Source of the DNA: Panacagrimonas sp041603235
GTDB lineage: Bacteria; Pseudomonadota; Gammaproteobacteria; Nevskiales; Nevskiaceae
Direction of reading: 5' to 3'
NCBI GenBank assembly: GCA_041603235.1
Contig: JBFIES010000001.1
Coordinates: forward strand, 434,001 to 498,000
Length of the DNA: 64,000 nt
A program made the translations under genes and the position numbers. The notes beneath the pieces were generated by a model. The model made no database searches. It was given only the letters and a program-made list of their open reading frames with translations, and was not told the DNA's origin. Numbering within the stretch: the stretch's first letter is position 1; every line of letters starts with the position of its first letter. This document shows, in pieces, positions 63,153-64,000 of the stretch.

Positions 63153-63898
63153 TTTCGAACCCGCGGATTGCGTTGTCTCCAGGCCTCGAACAGACACACC
63201 GCAGCGGCAGCCGAGACGTTCAGGCTTTCAGCTTTGCCCGCCATCGGAATCTTGACCAGACGGTCGCAGGTCTCGCGCGTCAGTCGGCGCAAGCCCTCCC
63301 CTTCGGCGCCCAGCACCAGCACCGCAGCGCCGCGAAGATCGACGTCATACAGCGTGTCTTCACCGTCACCAGCAAGACCGGTGAGCCAGTAGCCACGTTC
63401 CTTGAGTTGCGCGAGCGTGCGCGAAAGATTGGTCACCGATACCAGCGGCACTCGTTCGGCGGAACCCGCAGCCACCTTGCGCGCCACCGCCGTCAGGCTT
63501 GCGGCGCGATCGCGCGGCACGATGACCGCCGTTGCGCCCGCTGCCTCGGCCGTGCGCAGACAGGCGCCCAGATTGTGCGGGTCCTGAACACCGTCCAGCG
63601 CCAGAAACAAGCGTCCTTCCTCGGCGGGCGCGTGCAGGACGTCTTCGCCCACCCGCTCGGCCTGCGGAATCAGGGCAAGCACGCCCTGGTGACGAAAGCC
63701 GGGCAGCTTGAGATCAAGGTCGCTGCGCCCCATCACTTGGACCGGAATGTTCAGTGCCTGGGCGAGTGATCGGACTTTCCGCGAGCGATCGTCATTACGC
63801 GAATCGGCCAGCAAAATTTCGAAGGGTTTCTGCCTGCCATCTTCCAGGGCGGCCAATACAGCATGGAAGCCGCCAATCCATTCATCGGATTGACTCAT
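63149..63898 (-). CDS. rlmB: 23S rRNA (guanosine-2251-2'-O)-methyltransferase
   Basis: A 249-residue SPOUT (TrmH-type) methyltransferase. The N-terminal substrate-binding domain begins EWIGGFHAVLAALEDG. The catalytic domain has LFLALDGVQDPHNLGACLRT (motif 1, about residue 98), VLGAEGEGLRRLT (motif 2, about 201) and IPMAGKAESLNVSAAAAVCL (motif 3, about 218). It is coupled at both ends by four-base ATGA overlaps. Confidence 0.94.
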   Translation of the reverse strand: MSQSDEWIGGFHAVLAALEDGRQKPFEILLADSRNDDRSRKVRSLAQALNIPVQVMGRSDLDLKLPGFRHQGVLALIPQAERVGEDVLHAPAEEGRLFLALDGVQDPHNLGACLRTAEAAGATAVIVPRDRAASLTAVARKVAAGSAERVPLVSVTNLSRTLAQLKERGYWLTGLAGDGEDTLYDVDLRGAAVLVLGAEGEGLRRLTRETCDRLVKIPMAGKAESLNVSAAAAVCLFEAWRQRNPRVRK

Positions 63899-64000
63899 GG
63901 AGTGGAGGGGCTCGCTGAATTGTCGATCTGCTGATCCAGCACCGCCGCGCGCGCGTCATTGGCATCGAGCGCCGCATCGAGCTTGTCTGCAATGGCGTTG
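63895..64000 (-). CDS. C-terminal end of an unidentified protein (partial)
   Basis: The last 34 codons of a gene that begins beyond the right edge. The tail reads NAIADKLDAALDANDARAAV then LDQQIDNSASPSTP, acidic and helical. Its TGA overlaps the rlmB ATG. RNase R often precedes rlmB, but this acidic tail does not look like the usual basic RNase R end, so I leave it unnamed. Confidence 0.6.
   Translation of the reverse strand, partial: NAIADKLDAALDANDARAAVLDQQIDNSASPSTP

Noticed and set aside
1..64000. CRISPR arrays, rRNA genes and intact insertion sequences
   Set aside because: I found no spaced direct-repeat array, rRNA segment or transposase gene in the window.

Overview
The window looks like chromosomal DNA of an alginate-producing gammaproteobacterium. 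The evidence is the gene orders msbA-lpxK-Trm112 homologue-kdsB, rpsF-rpsR-rplI-dnaB-alr and rplM-rpsI, an osmoregulated periplasmic glucan pair (opgGH), and a complete Pseudomonas-type alginate locus. Base composition is moderately GC-rich and even. The combination hints at a non-Pseudomonas lineage (Nevskiales or Xanthomonadales-like), but that placement is a guess.

Layout. 1-6.7 kb: a lipoprotein lipase coupled to a DUF1302 protein, then oligopeptidase A coupled to glycerol-3-phosphate dehydrogenase. 6.9-8.9 kb: a membrane cluster of LemA, a small coiled-coil membrane protein and a GIDE-domain protein with an EF-hand loop. 9-11.7 kb: esterase, gamma-carbonic anhydrase, phosphoglycerate mutase and a GlsB-type membrane protein. 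11.8-14.8 kb: a TonB-dependent receptor with a His/Cys-rich small protein and a HExxH protein. 14.9-16.1 kb: an MFS exporter. 16.1-33.8 kb: the alginate locus. 34.3-37.6 kb: a GlrK / lipoprotein / GlrR-type sigma54 two-component system. 37.7-39.8 kb: a DUF4168 protein divergent from an ECF sigma/anti-sigma pair. 39.9-44 kb: opgGH. 44-46 kb: a worn integration site next to tRNA-Gln, with an integrase remnant, arm-type repeats and small orphan genes. 46-47 kb: rpsI-rplM. 47.3-54 kb: a TetR-TolC-MFP-RND efflux operon and a ferredoxin. 54-58 kb: the Kdo/lipid A export cluster. 58-64 kb: hinT, alr, dnaB, rplI, rpsR, rpsF and rlmB.

The alginate operon reads algD-alg8-alg44-algK-algE-algG-algI-algJ-algF-algX-algL-algA, with algC just beyond. 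In Pseudomonas algX-algL precede algIJF, so the block is rearranged, and algC is usually unlinked.

The most interesting signal lies between algD and the divergent two-component genes (33.8-34.3 kb). It holds a near-perfect sigma54 promoter facing algD and three exact copies of TGTC-N10-GACA, the operator reported for enterobacterial GlrR, within 235 bp. The neighbouring gene encodes a GlrR-like sigma54 activator with an intact GAFTGA loop. I infer that the envelope-sensing GlrK/GlrR pathway directly drives alginate synthesis here, unlike the AlgU/AlgB/AlgR control of Pseudomonas. c-di-GMP control would act after transcription through the PilZ domain of Alg44.
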